In this document: piece after piece, positions 63,934-64,000 of the stretch | How positions within the stretch are numbered: position 1 is the first letter of the stretch | Layout of the letters: every line of letters starts with the position of its first letter | NCBI GenBank assembly: GCA_023443625.1 | Contig: JAEZTQ010000068.1 | Coordinates: 62,001 to 126,000 of the forward strand | Origin: Bacillota bacterium | Lineage (GTDB): Bacteria; Bacillota_A; Clostridia; Lachnospirales; Lachnospiraceae | Direction: 5' to 3' | Length of the DNA stretch: 64,000 bases | Position numbers and translations under genes: made by a program | The notes under the pieces: model-generated | Seen by the model: the letters and a program-made list of their open reading frames with translations, nothing else | What the model was told of the DNA's origin: nothing | Databases searched by the model: none

Positions 63934-64000
63934 AGTTTTATCCTCCAGTTTTTTGTTCCAGTATATCAAAGCAAACATGACAACTATATGTCATCATTAC

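Overview
The window looks like chromosome of a low-GC, plant-polysaccharide-degrading anaerobic Firmicute of the class Clostridia, most likely Lachnospiraceae (Lachnoclostridium/Clostridium phytofermentans type). The clues are strong AGGAGG ribosome sites, many lipoprotein sugar-binding proteins with LplB/YtcP-type permeases, YesM/YesN two-component regulators, a long bifunctional AdhE behind a Rex-type operator, a T-box leader, and secreted GH2, GH5, GH35-like and GH43 enzymes. No rRNA, tRNA, phage, intact insertion sequence or CRISPR array was seen.

Layout. 0-3 kb: a partial AraC regulator diverges from uxuA and an SDR-type fructuronate reductase (hexuronate catabolism). 3-12.2 kb: a membrane-anchored AraC regulator, a sugar ABC importer and a large GH2 glycosidase. 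12.2-16.4 kb: a kinase-fold phosphotransferase, then a YesM/YesN pair on the minus strand. These diverge from 16.8-20.4 kb (a GH35-like glycosidase and an atypical fused transketolase). 20.6-29.9 kb: a ten-gene sugar catabolic operon (binding protein, two permeases, PfkB kinase, fucose/arabinose-isomerase-like protein, class II aldolase, RpiB-like isomerase, cupin, acylating aldehyde dehydrogenase) that matches no textbook pathway as a set. 30-33.5 kb: adhE and a ferritin-like protein. 33.6-38.1 kb: a GH5 cellulase lipoprotein, an AraC regulator and a GH43 enzyme. 38.4-45.2 kb: a small lipoprotein, a DUF2200 protein, a LamG/Big2 secreted protein, D-lactate dehydrogenase and a chemoreceptor. 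45.2-49.4 kb: uxaC, a LacI regulator and uxaA with two matching palindromic operators. 49.5-51.1 kb: an alanine T-box leader and alaA. 51.4-60.8 kb: a sulfate uptake and activation operon (binding protein, cysT, cysW, cysA, aprA-like, ferredoxin, cysD, cysN). 60.9-63.9 kb: feoB, feoA and a Cys-rich DUF3795 protein.

How it fits together. Extracellular and cytoplasmic glycosidases would release sugars and uronic acids. UxaC, the SDR, UxuA and UxaA would carry hexuronates toward 2-keto-3-deoxygluconate. The 20-30 kb operon would import and cleave another, unidentified sugar. AdhE and D-LDH would dispose of reductant. The sulfur operon would import sulfate, activate it to APS and reduce it to sulfite with an AprA-like flavoprotein and a small ferredoxin; no PAPS route (cysC/cysH) is visible here.

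The features most worth a second look are the 20-30 kb sugar operon, the 53-bp tandem repeat in front of the aprA-like gene, whose units carry near-identical 14-codon open frames, the roughly 80-residue Glu/Gln tract inside that same enzyme, the repeated motif between the YesM/YesN pair and the glycosidase-transketolase operon, and a structured GC-rich element near 2.9 kb.
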